A stretch of DNA of 8,815 nt, taken from Kiritimatiellia bacterium (lineage in GTDB: Bacteria; Verrucomicrobiota; Kiritimatiellia; RFP12; DVOR01). Under the pieces are notes generated by a model that was not told the origin of the DNA, did not search any database, and worked only from the letters and a program-made list of their open reading frames with translations. Positions 1 to 6,137 of this stretch are shown piece after piece. Position numbers and translations under genes: made by a program. The stretch lies in NCBI GenBank assembly GCA_017646485.1, contig JAGCML010000001.1, positions 1 to 8,815 of the forward strand, given 5' to 3'. The number at the start of each line of letters is the position of its first letter. Within the stretch, counting starts at the first letter, position 1.

Positions 1-96
1 ACTACACGTAACAAGAAGACGCAGACCGAGCGCGTTGAGCTCATGAAGTTCTGCCCCTTCGAAAAGAAGCGCACGCTTCACCGCGAAACCAAGTAA
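1..96 (+). CDS. rpmG: 50S ribosomal protein L33 (3' end only)
   Basis: The frame is open from the first base and ends in TAA at 94-96, giving the last 31 residues of L33, a small protein of the large ribosomal subunit. The tail carries the typical pattern [22 protein letters not shown] split around a KFCP core. Only one cysteine is visible where zinc-binding L33 proteins have a CxxC pair, so this looks like the zinc-independent form. The start lies outside the window. It is followed after 23 bases by tRNA-Trp and then secE, the order rpmG-trnW-secE-nusG known from several bacterial phyla. The identification is firm from sequence and position. Confidence 0.93.
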   Translation, partial: TTRNKKTQTERVELMKFCPFEKKRTLHRETK

Positions 97-119
97 GGTC
101 AGCGGACCCATTTGCCAAT

Positions 120-193
120 AGTGTGGTAGTACAATGGCAGAGCTGCGGTCTCCAAAACCGCCAATGGGGGTTCGAATCCCTCCCACCCTGCCA
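120..193 (+). tRNA. tRNA-Trp (anticodon CCA)
   Basis: The 74 bases fold as a cloverleaf. The anticodon arm is GCGGT/ACCGC with loop CTCCAAA, giving anticodon CCA. The T arm is GGGGG-TTCGAAT-CCCTC, with one G-U pair. The acceptor is AGTGTGG against CCACCCT, with discriminator G and an encoded CCA end at 191-193. Two positions do not pair: T3 with C70 in the acceptor stem and A12 with A23 in the D stem; T11-G24 is a wobble pair. Lying between rpmG and secE is the usual place for tRNA-Trp in many bacteria. It is probably co-transcribed with these genes and cut out by RNase P and 3' processing. Confidence 0.93.
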
Positions 194-212
194 TAAAACC
201 GGATAACAAACC

Positions 213-398
213 ATGTTGCAGAAAATTAAGCAGTTTCTCGCTGAAGTCGCGTTGGAAGCCAAGCGTATTCACTGGCCGAACCGCCGTGACCTCGTTGATT
301 CTACGCTCGTGGTCATTTTCTTCATCGTTTTGCTCGCAATTGTGATCATGATTTGCGATGAAGTCATCCGGACGTTCTTAGCCATCGTCTTAGGCTAA
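213..398 (+). CDS. secE: Protein translocase subunit SecE
   Basis: This 61-residue protein is the short, single-span form of SecE, which clamps SecY in the SecYEG channel of the inner membrane. An amphipathic N-terminal helix (about residues 1-20, rich in K, E and A) leads into the family signature around residues 18-30 (AKRIHWPNRRDLVDST, compare the typical KxxWPxRxEL), then one hydrophobic segment at about residues 31-59. Many single-span SecE proteins are about 60 residues, so it is full length. The ATG at 213 has only a weak upstream purine stretch (GGATAA). The place just before nusG supports the call. E. coli SecE has two extra N-terminal membrane spans that are absent here. Confidence 0.95.
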   Translation: MLQKIKQFLAEVALEAKRIHWPNRRDLVDSTLVVIFFIVLLAIVIMICDEVIRTFLAIVLG

Positions 399-431
399 GA
401 GACTCGCCTCTTTGATCAAAGGATATTCACA

Positions 432-1070
432 ATGGCCGACGAAATGCAAAAGCAATGGTATGTGCTCAAGACCCTCACCGGTCAAGAACAGAAGGCGCAG
501 CGCCAAATCGTCGCCCAGGCCCGCACTGCTGGCATGTGCGAATACTTTGATATTCCCCTCGAAGCAGAAAAAGGGGAAGTGCTCAATGATTTCAATGTGG
601 TCGTTCCCGTTGAAAAAGTGATGGAGCTCAAAGAAGGCAAGAAGCGTATGATTACGCGCAAGGTGTGCCCTGGCTATGTGATTACTCGCATGGCGCTCTA
701 TGCAGATGCTGCACACAAGCATATCAATCAAGACCTCTGGCAATTCATCCAGCGCATTCCTGGCGTGATCGGTTTCCTCGGTGGCACCACCACGAAGCCT
801 CGCCCAATCACTGATGAAGAAGCCAACAATCTCCTCCGTCGTCAGTCCGCCGAAGAAGCGAAGAAACCTCGCCTCAAGGTGAACTTCAACGTCGGGGAAA
901 CCGTTCGTGTCAATGAAGGTCCCTTCATGAACTTCAACGGCACGATTGAACAGATCGATCCTGACAGCGGACGACTGCAGATTTCCGTCTCAATCTTCGG
1001 ACGCAGCGCCCCTGTTACACTGGAATACTGGCAGGTCGAGCGAATCACCGACCACCCCGAGGGCGTCTAA
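432..1070 (+). CDS. nusG: Transcription termination/antitermination protein NusG
   Basis: NusG binds RNA polymerase, suppresses or modulates pausing, and couples polymerase to Rho or to the ribosome. The 212 residues show the N-terminal NGN domain (about 7-118: WYVLKTLTGQEQKA, then PGYV at 80-83 and IPGVIGFLGG at 109-118). A linker follows, then the KOW domain (about 153-205, with VNEGPFMNFNGTIEQID and SVSIFGRSAPVTL). E. coli NusG has 181 residues. The extra length is mainly an insert near residues 88-101 (ALYADAAHKHINQD) and a slightly longer linker, resembling PVC-group versions as far as I recall them. The FFPGYV core reads KVCPGYV. AAAGGA at 418-423 supports ATG 432. The TAA stop lies in the loop of a small hairpin. 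Confidence 0.97.
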   Translation: MADEMQKQWYVLKTLTGQEQKAQRQIVAQARTAGMCEYFDIPLEAEKGEVLNDFNVVVPVEKVMELKEGKKRMITRKVCPGYVITRMALYADAAHKHINQDLWQFIQRIPGVIGFLGGTTTKPRPITDEEANNLLRRQSAEEAKKPRLKVNFNVGETVRVNEGPFMNFNGTIEQIDPDSGRLQISVSIFGRSAPVTLEYWQVERITDHPEGV

Positions 1071-1077
1071 CGCCCTC
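1059..1077 (+). promoter_or_regulatory. Small hairpin spanning the nusG stop codon
   Basis: GAGGGCG (1059-1065) pairs perfectly with CGCCCTC (1071-1077) around a TCTAA loop that contains the nusG stop codon at 1068-1070. The stem is GC-rich, but only a weak mixed TCGCTGTCTT tract follows, so it is at best a poor intrinsic terminator or a pause or attenuation site. It could also be chance in GC-rich sequence. Confidence 0.35.
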
Positions 1078-1167
1078 TCGCTGTCTTACAGTGTCACGTT
1101 GACGGTCGTGCGTCAGGACCGGGTTAGGATCCCCGGGAGCGCGACATAAAACAAAAGGACCATTACC
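1071..1167 (+). promoter_or_regulatory. nusG-rplK intergenic leader with two hairpins
   Basis: This 97-base gap holds two further short inverted repeats: TGACG (1100-1104) with CGTCA (1111-1115), and CCGGG (1119-1123) with CCCGG (1132-1136). In many bacteria the leader before rplK carries the target for autoregulation by ribosomal protein L1 and often a promoter. TTGACG at 1099-1104 could be a -35 box, but no good -10 follows at 16-18 bases. I cannot match the L1-binding consensus with confidence, so only the hairpins are certain. The rplK ribosome binding site AAGGA lies at 1155-1159. Confidence 0.3.
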
Positions 1168-1593
1168 ATGGCTAAGAAAGTCACCGGGATGATCAAGCTT
1201 CAGATCCCTGCTGGAGCAGCAAATCCCGCACCGCCCGTCGGCCCCGCATTGGGTTCCCAGGGTGTGAACATTATGGCGTTCTGTAAGGAATTCAACGCCA
1301 AGACTCAGGACAAGGGCGGCATGATCATTCCCGTGGTCATCACCGTTTACGCTGACCGTTCTTTCACTTTCATCCTCAAGAGCCCGCCCGCCTCTGCTCT
1401 CATCAAGAAGTATGCAAACGTGGCTAAGGGTGCAGGTAAGCCCAACTCTGAAAAGGTTGGCAAGATCACTCGCGCTCAAATCGCTGAAATCGTCAAGATC
1501 AAGGCTAACGATTTGAACGCTACCGATCCTGAAGCTGCTGCACGTATGATCGAAGGCACCGCACGCCAGATGGGCGTGGAAGTCATTGACTGA
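1168..1593 (+). CDS. rplK: 50S ribosomal protein L11
   Basis: L11 forms the GTPase-associated centre of the large subunit together with 23S rRNA and the L10/L12 stalk, and takes part in the RelA stringent response. The 141 residues match the family length. The N-terminal domain has the signature [35 protein letters not shown] (about residues 10-44), with the conserved proline-rich [13 protein letters not shown] stretch. The C-terminal RNA-binding domain ends with [13 protein letters not shown] 1168 is preceded by AAGGA at 1155-1159. The gene is tightly followed by rplA, and the two are normally co-translated and autoregulated by L1. Confidence 0.98.
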   Translation: MAKKVTGMIKLQIPAGAANPAPPVGPALGSQGVNIMAFCKEFNAKTQDKGGMIIPVVITVYADRSFTFILKSPPASALIKKYANVAKGAGKPNSEKVGKITRAQIAEIVKIKANDLNATDPEAAARMIEGTARQMGVEVID

Positions 1594-1607
1594 GGAGTTT
1601 GAGCATC

Positions 1608-2291
1608 ATGGCAAAGCATAGCAAGAAATACCAGGACGCGCTCAAGCAGGCTCCTAAGGCAGCCGTTTCTCTCGAAGAAGCCGTCAATTTCATCAAGGCT
1701 CATCCGGGCGCTAAGTTCGACGAAACCGTCGACGTGGGCTTCCGTTTGGGCGCAGACCCCACCAAGAGCGACCAGGCTGTTCGTGGCGTGGTGCACTTGC
1801 CCCACGGCACCGGTAAGCACGTCCGCGTGATCGTGTTCGCCGCTGGTGACATGGCTGACGCTGCTACCGCCGCTGGCGCAGATGCAGTGGGTCTCGATGA
1901 CCTCATCGAAAAGGTCAAGGGTGGCTGGGTTGACTTTGACGTCGCCATCGCTACCACCGATGCAATGAAGCAGGTTCGTACCGTCGCTCGCGTGCTCGGT
2001 CCTCGTGGCTTGATGCCTAACCCCAAGACTGGCACCGTGACCGACGATGTCGCAGCTGCAGTGAAGGCTGCTCAGGCTGGTAAGGTGGACTTCCGTATGG
2101 ACCGCACCGGTAACGTTTGCGTTCCTGCAGGCAAGCTCAGCTTCGAAGCTGACAAGCTCGTCGACAATATCCGCGCCATCATCGAAGCAGTGGAGCACGA
2201 ACGCCCCGCAGCTGCTAAGGGCGTCTTCATCCGTAGCTGCACCATCAGCCCCACCATGGGCGTCGGCGTGCGCGTTATCGTGAAGGAGTAA
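1608..2291 (+). CDS. rplA: 50S ribosomal protein L1
   Basis: L1 binds 23S rRNA at the mobile L1 stalk near the E site and represses its own operon. The 227-residue product starts MAKHSKKYQDALKQ. The ATG at 1608 is chosen over a TTG at 1599 because GAGGAG at 1592-1597 sits 10 bases before it and the MxKxxKRY-type start is usual. Visible motifs are the FDETVDVGFRLGADPTKSDQ stretch (about 37-56), the conserved VLGPRGLMPNPKTGTV (about 129-144) and the C-terminal TMGVGVRV. RplA averages about 230 residues, so it is complete. Only 14 bases separate it from rplK. Confidence 0.98.
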   Translation: MAKHSKKYQDALKQAPKAAVSLEEAVNFIKAHPGAKFDETVDVGFRLGADPTKSDQAVRGVVHLPHGTGKHVRVIVFAAGDMADAATAAGADAVGLDDLIEKVKGGWVDFDVAIATTDAMKQVRTVARVLGPRGLMPNPKTGTVTDDVAAAVKAAQAGKVDFRMDRTGNVCVPAGKLSFEADKLVDNIRAIIEAVEHERPAAAKGVFIRSCTISPTMGVGVRVIVKE

Positions 2292-2297
2292 GACACC

Positions 2298-2846
2298 ATG
2301 TCCAATCAGAAGAAACGCCCTGAAGTCGTTGCTATTTACAACGAAGTCTCCAATTTCATCTCCGGTAAGGATTTCTCCTTCTTGCTCAACTTCGGTGGCT
2401 TGACCGTCGCTCAGATCGCTGATCTCCGCGCACTGCTCGCTACCAAGGGCGCCGCAATGATGGTGATTAAGAACACCTTCATCGCTAAGGTCGCTGCTGA
2501 GCAGGGCATCGAATTCCCCGAAGGCATCCTCACTGGTCCTACCGCAGTCATCACCGGCACCGGCGATATCGCTGACACCGCTAAGACTGTCGTTGACTTC
2601 GTGAAGAAGAATGACAAGGCTGCCATCAAGGCAGGCCTCATGGAAAAGAACGTCATTTCCGCCGCTGAAGTGACCACCCTTTCCGAACTCATCTCTCTCG
2701 CCGCCCAGCAGGCTCGCTTGCTCGGCACCCTTCAGGCTCCCGCATCCCAGATGGCTCGCGTCTTGCAGGCCAAGGTGGACAAGGAAAACGAAGGTGGCGC
2801 ACCCGCTTCCGCCGAAGGTACTCCCGACGGCACCCCTGCGGCCTAA
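2298..2846 (+). CDS. rplJ: 50S ribosomal protein L10
   Basis: L10 is the base of the ribosomal stalk: its N-terminal globular domain binds 23S rRNA and L11, and its C-terminal helix carries the L7/L12 dimers. The 182 residues show the N-terminal domain with LLNFGGLTVAQIADLRALL (about 28-46) and KNTFIAKVAAEQ (about 58-69), followed by a helical C-terminal part ending in a low-complexity tail rich in A, P, G and T. AAGGAG overlapping the rplA stop (2283-2288) supports ATG 2298. No large L10 autoregulatory leader fits in the 6-base gap before it; the structured region instead lies after the gene. Confidence 0.97.
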   Translation: MSNQKKRPEVVAIYNEVSNFISGKDFSFLLNFGGLTVAQIADLRALLATKGAAMMVIKNTFIAKVAAEQGIEFPEGILTGPTAVITGTGDIADTAKTVVDFVKKNDKAAIKAGLMEKNVISAAEVTTLSELISLAAQQARLLGTLQAPASQMARVLQAKVDKENEGGAPASAEGTPDGTPAA

Positions 2847-2861
2847 ACAGCCGTGTTGTAA

Positions 2862-2939
2862 AACCGTCTCAGGTGAAACCGCTTCTCTTTGCTGCGTAGC
2901 CTGAGACACCCTCCTTCCAAAGCTTGACTTTGGGCGGTT
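2862..2939 (+). ncRNA. Candidate structured cis-RNA in the rplJ-rplL gap
   Basis: The 119-base gap between rplJ and rplL can fold as a three-way junction. The closing stem is AACCG (2862-2866) with CGGTT (2935-2939). Arm one is TCTCAGG (2867-2873) with CCTGAGA (2900-2906), with a 26-base end that may pair CGC/GCG. Arm two is CCAAAG (2917-2922) with CTTTGG (2928-2933) around CTTGA. All three stems are perfect. The fold lies 27 bases before the rplL start, so it could control L7/L12 output, which must exceed L10 about fourfold. The known L10 autoregulatory leader lies before rplJ, so this would be a different element. The pairing is seen; the function is inferred. Confidence 0.5.
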
Positions 2940-2965
2940 ACACTCAAAAAAGAAAGAAGAATACT

Positions 2966-3331
2966 ATGACCCAGGAAGAAATCATTGACGCTCTCTCCGG
3001 CATGACCGTGTTGCAGATCGCTGACCTCGTTAAGGCTCTCGAAGAAAAGTGGGGCGTTTCCACCGCTGCTCCCGTGGCTGTTGCTGCTGCTGGCGCTGCT
3101 GCTGCTCCCGCTGAAGAAAAGACCGAATTCGATGTCATCCTCGCTGAAGCTGGCGCCAACAAGATCGCCGTCATCAAGGAAGTCCGCACCATCACCGGTC
3201 TCGGCCTCAAGGATGCTAAGGACCTCGTCGAAGGCGCTCCCAAGCCCGTCAAGCAGGGTATCGCTAAGGATGAAGCAGCCAAGATCAAGGAAGCTCTTGA
3301 AAAGGCTGGCGCTAAGGTCGAAATCAAGTAA
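2966..3331 (+). CDS. rplL: 50S ribosomal protein L7/L12
   Basis: L7/L12 forms the flexible stalk dimers that recruit translation factors and stimulate their GTPase activity. The 121 residues match the family. They comprise an N-terminal dimerisation region (1-32, [26 protein letters not shown] without its first residues), an alanine-rich hinge (about 33-53), and the C-terminal domain with [21 protein letters not shown] and [27 protein letters not shown]. The ATG at 2966 gives the usual MTxEEIIDAL start; a longer upstream frame from 2924 would add 14 unrelated residues. The ribosome binding site is only a purine stretch (AAGAAAGAAGA, 2951-2961). Unusually, a terminator rather than rpoB follows. 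Confidence 0.98.
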   Translation: MTQEEIIDALSGMTVLQIADLVKALEEKWGVSTAAPVAVAAAGAAAAPAEEKTEFDVILAEAGANKIAVIKEVRTITGLGLKDAKDLVEGAPKPVKQGIAKDEAAKIKEALEKAGAKVEIK

Positions 3332-3353
3332 GGTTTCCCTTATCCTTATTCCG

Positions 3354-3388
3354 AAAGCCTGTGCGAAAGCGCAGGCTTTTTCTTTTTT
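3354..3388 (+). terminator. Intrinsic terminator after rplL
   Basis: AAAGCCTGTGC (3354-3364) pairs with GCGCAGGCTTT (3369-3379) around a GAAA tetraloop, an 11-bp stem with a single T-G pair. A T tract (TTTTCTTTTTT) overlaps the end of the stem and continues beyond it. This is a textbook Rho-independent terminator and should end the rplKAJL transcript. Confidence 0.92.
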
Positions 3389-3424
3389 CTATGTGTTCAT
3401 TTTTGTGCTTGTTGGCTCCTACCT

Positions 3425-3490
3425 CCGCCAACCTTCAACCGCCAACCGCTAACAGCTAACCTTCAACAGTTAATCTTCATTCAACCAACG
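3425..3490 (+). repeat. Short direct repeats rich in AAC
   Basis: Just past the terminator several short words recur: CCGCCAACC at 3425-3433 and 3439-3447, AACCTTCAAC at 3430-3439 and 3458-3467, and GCTAAC twice at 3448-3453 and 3455-3460. The run ends in a looser CTTCATTCAACCAAC. It is T-poor, unlike the T-rich sequence after it. It may be a degenerate tandem array or the edge of an insertion; no function is evident. Confidence 0.45.
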
Positions 3491-3525
3491 TGTCCATGAA
3501 GGTGTTTGGATAGAGAACTTTGTTT

Positions 3526-3789
3526 TTTTGTCAAGGTGCAAGTGAAAAAAGTTAAAAAATATTTTTTTGGTTGATTTGTGTGTTTTTTTTGCTTTGTTTT
3601 GGGTGTTTTTTAGGTTGTTTTCAGCTTTTTTGTGGGATGTTGGTTTTTGAGGTGTTGCGATTTTTTAAGAATTTTCCACGAAAAACCACAAAGAAGCGCT
3701 ATATAGTGGAGGCGTGTTTAAAAATGTTGACGTGATGTTCAGCGTTTTTGAATGCGTCTGAGTGTGAGTTTAAACGAAAGGGTATTGTT
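3526..3789 (+). promoter_or_regulatory. T-rich upstream region, copy A, with -10-like box
   Basis: This non-coding stretch, dense in T runs, precedes the first accessory gene. Landmarks are TTTTGTCAAGG (3526-3536), TGAAAAAAG (3543-3551), AGG (3612-3614), CAG (3622-3624), GATGTT (3636-3641), ATATAGTGGAGGCG (3701-3714, containing the -10-like TATAGT at 3702-3707) and GAAAGGGTATT (3776-3786), then GTT and the ATG. The same landmarks recur in the same order before the gene at 7863. No TTGACA-like -35 lies 16-18 bases before the TATAGT. That suggests an activator, another sigma factor, or that TATAGT is not a promoter. No open frame of note is present. Confidence 0.5.
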
Positions 3790-5169
3790 ATGTTTACGAT
3801 TGATGATGCGAAGCGGATGTGTGCGCTTTATGATGCGTCCATACTTTCTGATATGGAGCATCGTGAGGGACAGGAATTGTATAGTGAAATGAAGTGTCTA
3901 ATAGAGCGCTTTGCGGATGATGTGTTGCAACAGGTACGCTTGGGTTCGCTTCGTAAGAATGCGGTTTATGGCAATTTGATTGATCATCCGGCTGGGTTTT
4001 CTTTTGGCTTTGCACCAGCCGAGGGTGAAAAGGGGCCTTGCTTGTCGGGAAAATTGTACACTTCAATTTATGATGGGGATTACGAAGGGATTAATCAAGC
4101 GGGATATGCCTATTTTGAGTTGCCTTGTTTTGAGGAGGAGGTTATGGAGGTGCTCAAGCCACTTTTTGGGCGTCCGTCGCCAAATGGAGGAAAACGTTTT
4201 TTGCGTTATACGCCTCCTATGATGCCACCAGAGAAGGTGGATGCCTTTTTTGAAAAGGAGTATCTTGAGATTGATTGGGATACATATGGCTTGACACCTG
4301 AAAATCCGATTTTGTTGACGCGAGTCTCACATGCGTACACGTATTTGAAGTCACTGTTATTTAGAGGCACGTCAATTTGCTTCCATCGGGTGGGCTCAAT
4401 GAGTGTGATGGGTAAGTCGCATCCTGTGGACAAGTGGATTATTTGCGTTGATTTAGAACAGAAGGATTTTGGTGAAAATGGGGAGTCTTTTCCATTTACA
4501 TTTCTAACGCTTTATACGTATTCCTACCATGTGACGTCATTACTGACAATTCCACCAGCGCGTGGACGAGGCTTTGAGATGAATCCAATGTGTATTGAGA
4601 CGTATTGCCCATGGGAGGATGAGGAGTTGGCCTCGCGAATGGTTGCATTATGTGAGGAAGAAGAGAAGATGCGGGGTGGGGTGACCTTGTGTGAAATGAA
4701 GGGATATGACCATGAACCGGATGTGAAAGAGGTGAGTAAAACATTAATTGAAGATTTGGGCGGTATTGAAGAGTTGGAGGCGAATACGGAGAAGGTGGCG
4801 TATCTGTATGAAGCCTGGCAACCGCGTTTCAATGAATTCATTGCACAAAATCCGCTTTTAGCGTGGTGTGTTGGCATTGAAGCAGAGGTCGTGAAGAAAC
4901 TTTGCTTGTTAGACGTGGAAGACTTATACAAGATTGTCTATGAGAGCTATGTTTGCCCATGGAATTATCTTGATCTAGATAATGGTTTGATCATCTCGCT
5001 GGATGAAATTGGTGAGCTTGCTAAGCGTCTTGATCTTTCTCATAAAACATTAATGGCGGCTGCAGCACGCATTGCACAGCATTTGGCAGAGAAGGGCGTT
5101 TTCCCGCTTACGGGAGAGCAAATGGAAAAGGTGACACTTGATGAACTGAAATCACGTTTTGAGGCGTGA
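3790..5169 (+). CDS. Accessory protein of unknown function, 459 residues
   Basis: I do not recognise this family. The start at ATG 3790 (MFTIDDAKRMCALYD) is chosen because GAAAGGG (3776-3782) sits at the spacing used by the neighbouring genes; a GTG-type start at 3748 would add 14 residues. The protein looks soluble and acidic, without a signal peptide or membrane span. It has scattered cysteines but no clear CxxC pair. The middle (about 170-290) is rich in aromatic residues and beta-prone (LTLYTYSYHVTSLLTI). The C-terminal 60 residues (ISLDEIGELAKRLDLSHKTLMAAAARIAQHLAEKG) look helical and loosely helix-turn-helix-like, but I would not call a DNA-binding domain. It lies 48 bases before the vWA gene and is probably in one operon with it. 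Codon use is G- and T-rich, unlike the ribosomal genes. Confidence 0.85.
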   Translation: MFTIDDAKRMCALYDASILSDMEHREGQELYSEMKCLIERFADDVLQQVRLGSLRKNAVYGNLIDHPAGFSFGFAPAEGEKGPCLSGKLYTSIYDGDYEGINQAGYAYFELPCFEEEVMEVLKPLFGRPSPNGGKRFLRYTPPMMPPEKVDAFFEKEYLEIDWDTYGLTPENPILLTRVSHAYTYLKSLLFRGTSICFHRVGSMSVMGKSHPVDKWIICVDLEQKDFGENGESFPFTFLTLYTYSYHVTSLLTIPPARGRGFEMNPMCIETYCPWEDEELASRMVALCEEEEKMRGGVTLCEMKGYDHEPDVKEVSKTLIEDLGGIEELEANTEKVAYLYEAWQPRFNEFIAQNPLLAWCVGIEAEVVKKLCLLDVEDLYKIVYESYVCPWNYLDLDNGLIISLDEIGELAKRLDLSHKTLMAAAARIAQHLAEKGVFPLTGEQMEKVTLDELKSRFEA

Positions 5170-5217
5170 TGGGTGATTTTACGAAGTGGTTTTAATTGTA
5201 AAGAAAGGATGAATGTG

Positions 5218-6036
5218 ATGAGAAAGATGAGAATGCTGAACCGCAGAGCTGTGATTCAACAAGAGCGGAACGTAATGGATGACATTCTTGAGTTAATCGC
5301 GGAAGGTGATGAACAGACATTGAAGGACTTGAAGCTATTTGTAGAGGACTTACGCCGTAAACAGAAAATGGACGTGGTAGAAGCTTTGCCCGTGCGCGAG
5401 AAAGTGCCTGAAAATGGCCTCTCTGAAATCCTTTTCGTCATTGACCAAAGTGGTTCCATGGGTGATGAGGAGACTGAAAAGGCAGTCGTGGCCAACTTCA
5501 ATAAAGTGATCACGCAACAACGTGGCGAGCCTGGTGATGCGCGCGTGTCAACGATTCTGTTTAATACACATGTGACCACGCTTCACGACGCATTGCCCAT
5601 CGCAGACGTGCCAGAGATGCAACGCTGCGACTACGTGCCAGCGGGAGGCACCGCATTGCTTGATGCTGTTGGCATGGGCATTAAGTGCGTCTGTAAACGT
5701 CAGAGCGCCTTACCTGCTGCCGAACGCCCCGCCACAACGATTGTCGTCATTATTACTGATGGCGAAGAAAATAGCAGCTATAAACATACTCAGACAGAAA
5801 TTAAGCAGATGATTCAGACTCTGCAAGAGAAACATGGCTGGAATTTTCTCTACTTTGGCGCAAATGTTGACCATTTCGCAGAGGCGAGCAACCTCGGGAT
5901 TGGTGTAGAAGACTCCATCGCGTTTGATGCTGACGAAATGGGGATTAATCTCTGCATGTCGGAATGTTGCCACCGCATTAGCGAGCGTCGCGTGGCACCG
6001 AATCGCACCATTAAGCGCCCTCGCAAAACAAAATAA
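5218..6036 (+). CDS. von Willebrand factor A (vWA) domain protein
   Basis: The 272-residue protein has a complete vWA domain with all metal-ion-dependent adhesion site (MIDAS) residues: D76-x-S78-x-S80 in IDQSGSMG, T145 in GGTALLDAV, and D181 in ITDGEEN. Such domains bind partner proteins through a bound divalent metal. It resembles a family of stand-alone cytoplasmic bacterial vWA proteins with STVLF, GGTALLDA and FLYFGAN-like segments. No signal peptide is seen. Residues 1-65 are helical and charged, and the last 15 are basic (RTIKRPRKTK). GAAAGGA at 5203-5209 lies nine bases from GAAAGG to ATG 5218, so this start is preferred over ATG 5209 or GTG 5173. It pairs with the 459-residue gene upstream and is followed by a terminator. 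The partner is unknown. Confidence 0.9.
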   Translation: MRKMRMLNRRAVIQQERNVMDDILELIAEGDEQTLKDLKLFVEDLRRKQKMDVVEALPVREKVPENGLSEILFVIDQSGSMGDEETEKAVVANFNKVITQQRGEPGDARVSTILFNTHVTTLHDALPIADVPEMQRCDYVPAGGTALLDAVGMGIKCVCKRQSALPAAERPATTIVVIITDGEENSSYKHTQTEIKQMIQTLQEKHGWNFLYFGANVDHFAEASNLGIGVEDSIAFDADEMGINLCMSECCHRISERRVAPNRTIKRPRKTK

Positions 6037-6054
6037 GGGCGTCGCGCTTATACA

Positions 6055-6088
6055 CCTTGGGGTGAGGCATTTCACCCCAAGGTTATTT
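6055..6088 (+). terminator. Intrinsic terminator after the vWA gene
   Basis: CCTTGGGGTGA (6055-6065) and TCACCCCAAGG (6072-6082) form a perfect 11-bp stem around GGCATT, followed by TTATTT. It stands 18 bases after the vWA stop. The T tract is short but the stem is strong. It overlaps the -35 box of the next promoter by about two bases. Confidence 0.8.
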
Positions 6089-6115
6089 GACAAAATAGCA
6101 CAATCGTATTATAGT
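6087..6115 (+). promoter_or_regulatory. Near-consensus sigma-70 type promoter
   Basis: TTGACA (6087-6092) is a perfect -35 box. Seventeen bases later comes TATAGT (6110-6115), a -10 with five of six consensus positions. Transcription should start near 6121-6123, leaving a short leader of about 15 bases before ATG 6138. The placement directly after a terminator and before the sigma-like gene makes a separate transcription unit likely. Confidence 0.8.
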
Positions 6116-6137
6116 GATATACGAAAGGATTGAGAGC

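Noticed and set aside
1127..1137. GGATCCCCGGG, identical to part of a common cloning-vector polylinker.
   Set aside because: Only 11 bases match, the flanks do not continue as a polylinker, and it lies in natural intergenic sequence.
2866..2907. A kink-turn or intrinsic terminator in the long inverted repeat after rplJ.
   Set aside because: The tandem G-A pairs of a kink-turn are not in the right order, and no T tract follows the CCTGAGAC arm.
1476..2909. A 477-codon minus-strand frame across rplK, rplA and rplJ.
   Set aside because: It is a shadow of highly biased ribosomal protein codons; the + strand genes are certain.
3507..3536. A minus-strand promoter from the TTGACA on the reverse of TGTCAA (TTGACA, 16 bases, TATCCA).
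   Set aside because: It would transcribe antisense into the rplL end with no gene to serve, and the second copy at 7584 has no -10 at the right distance.
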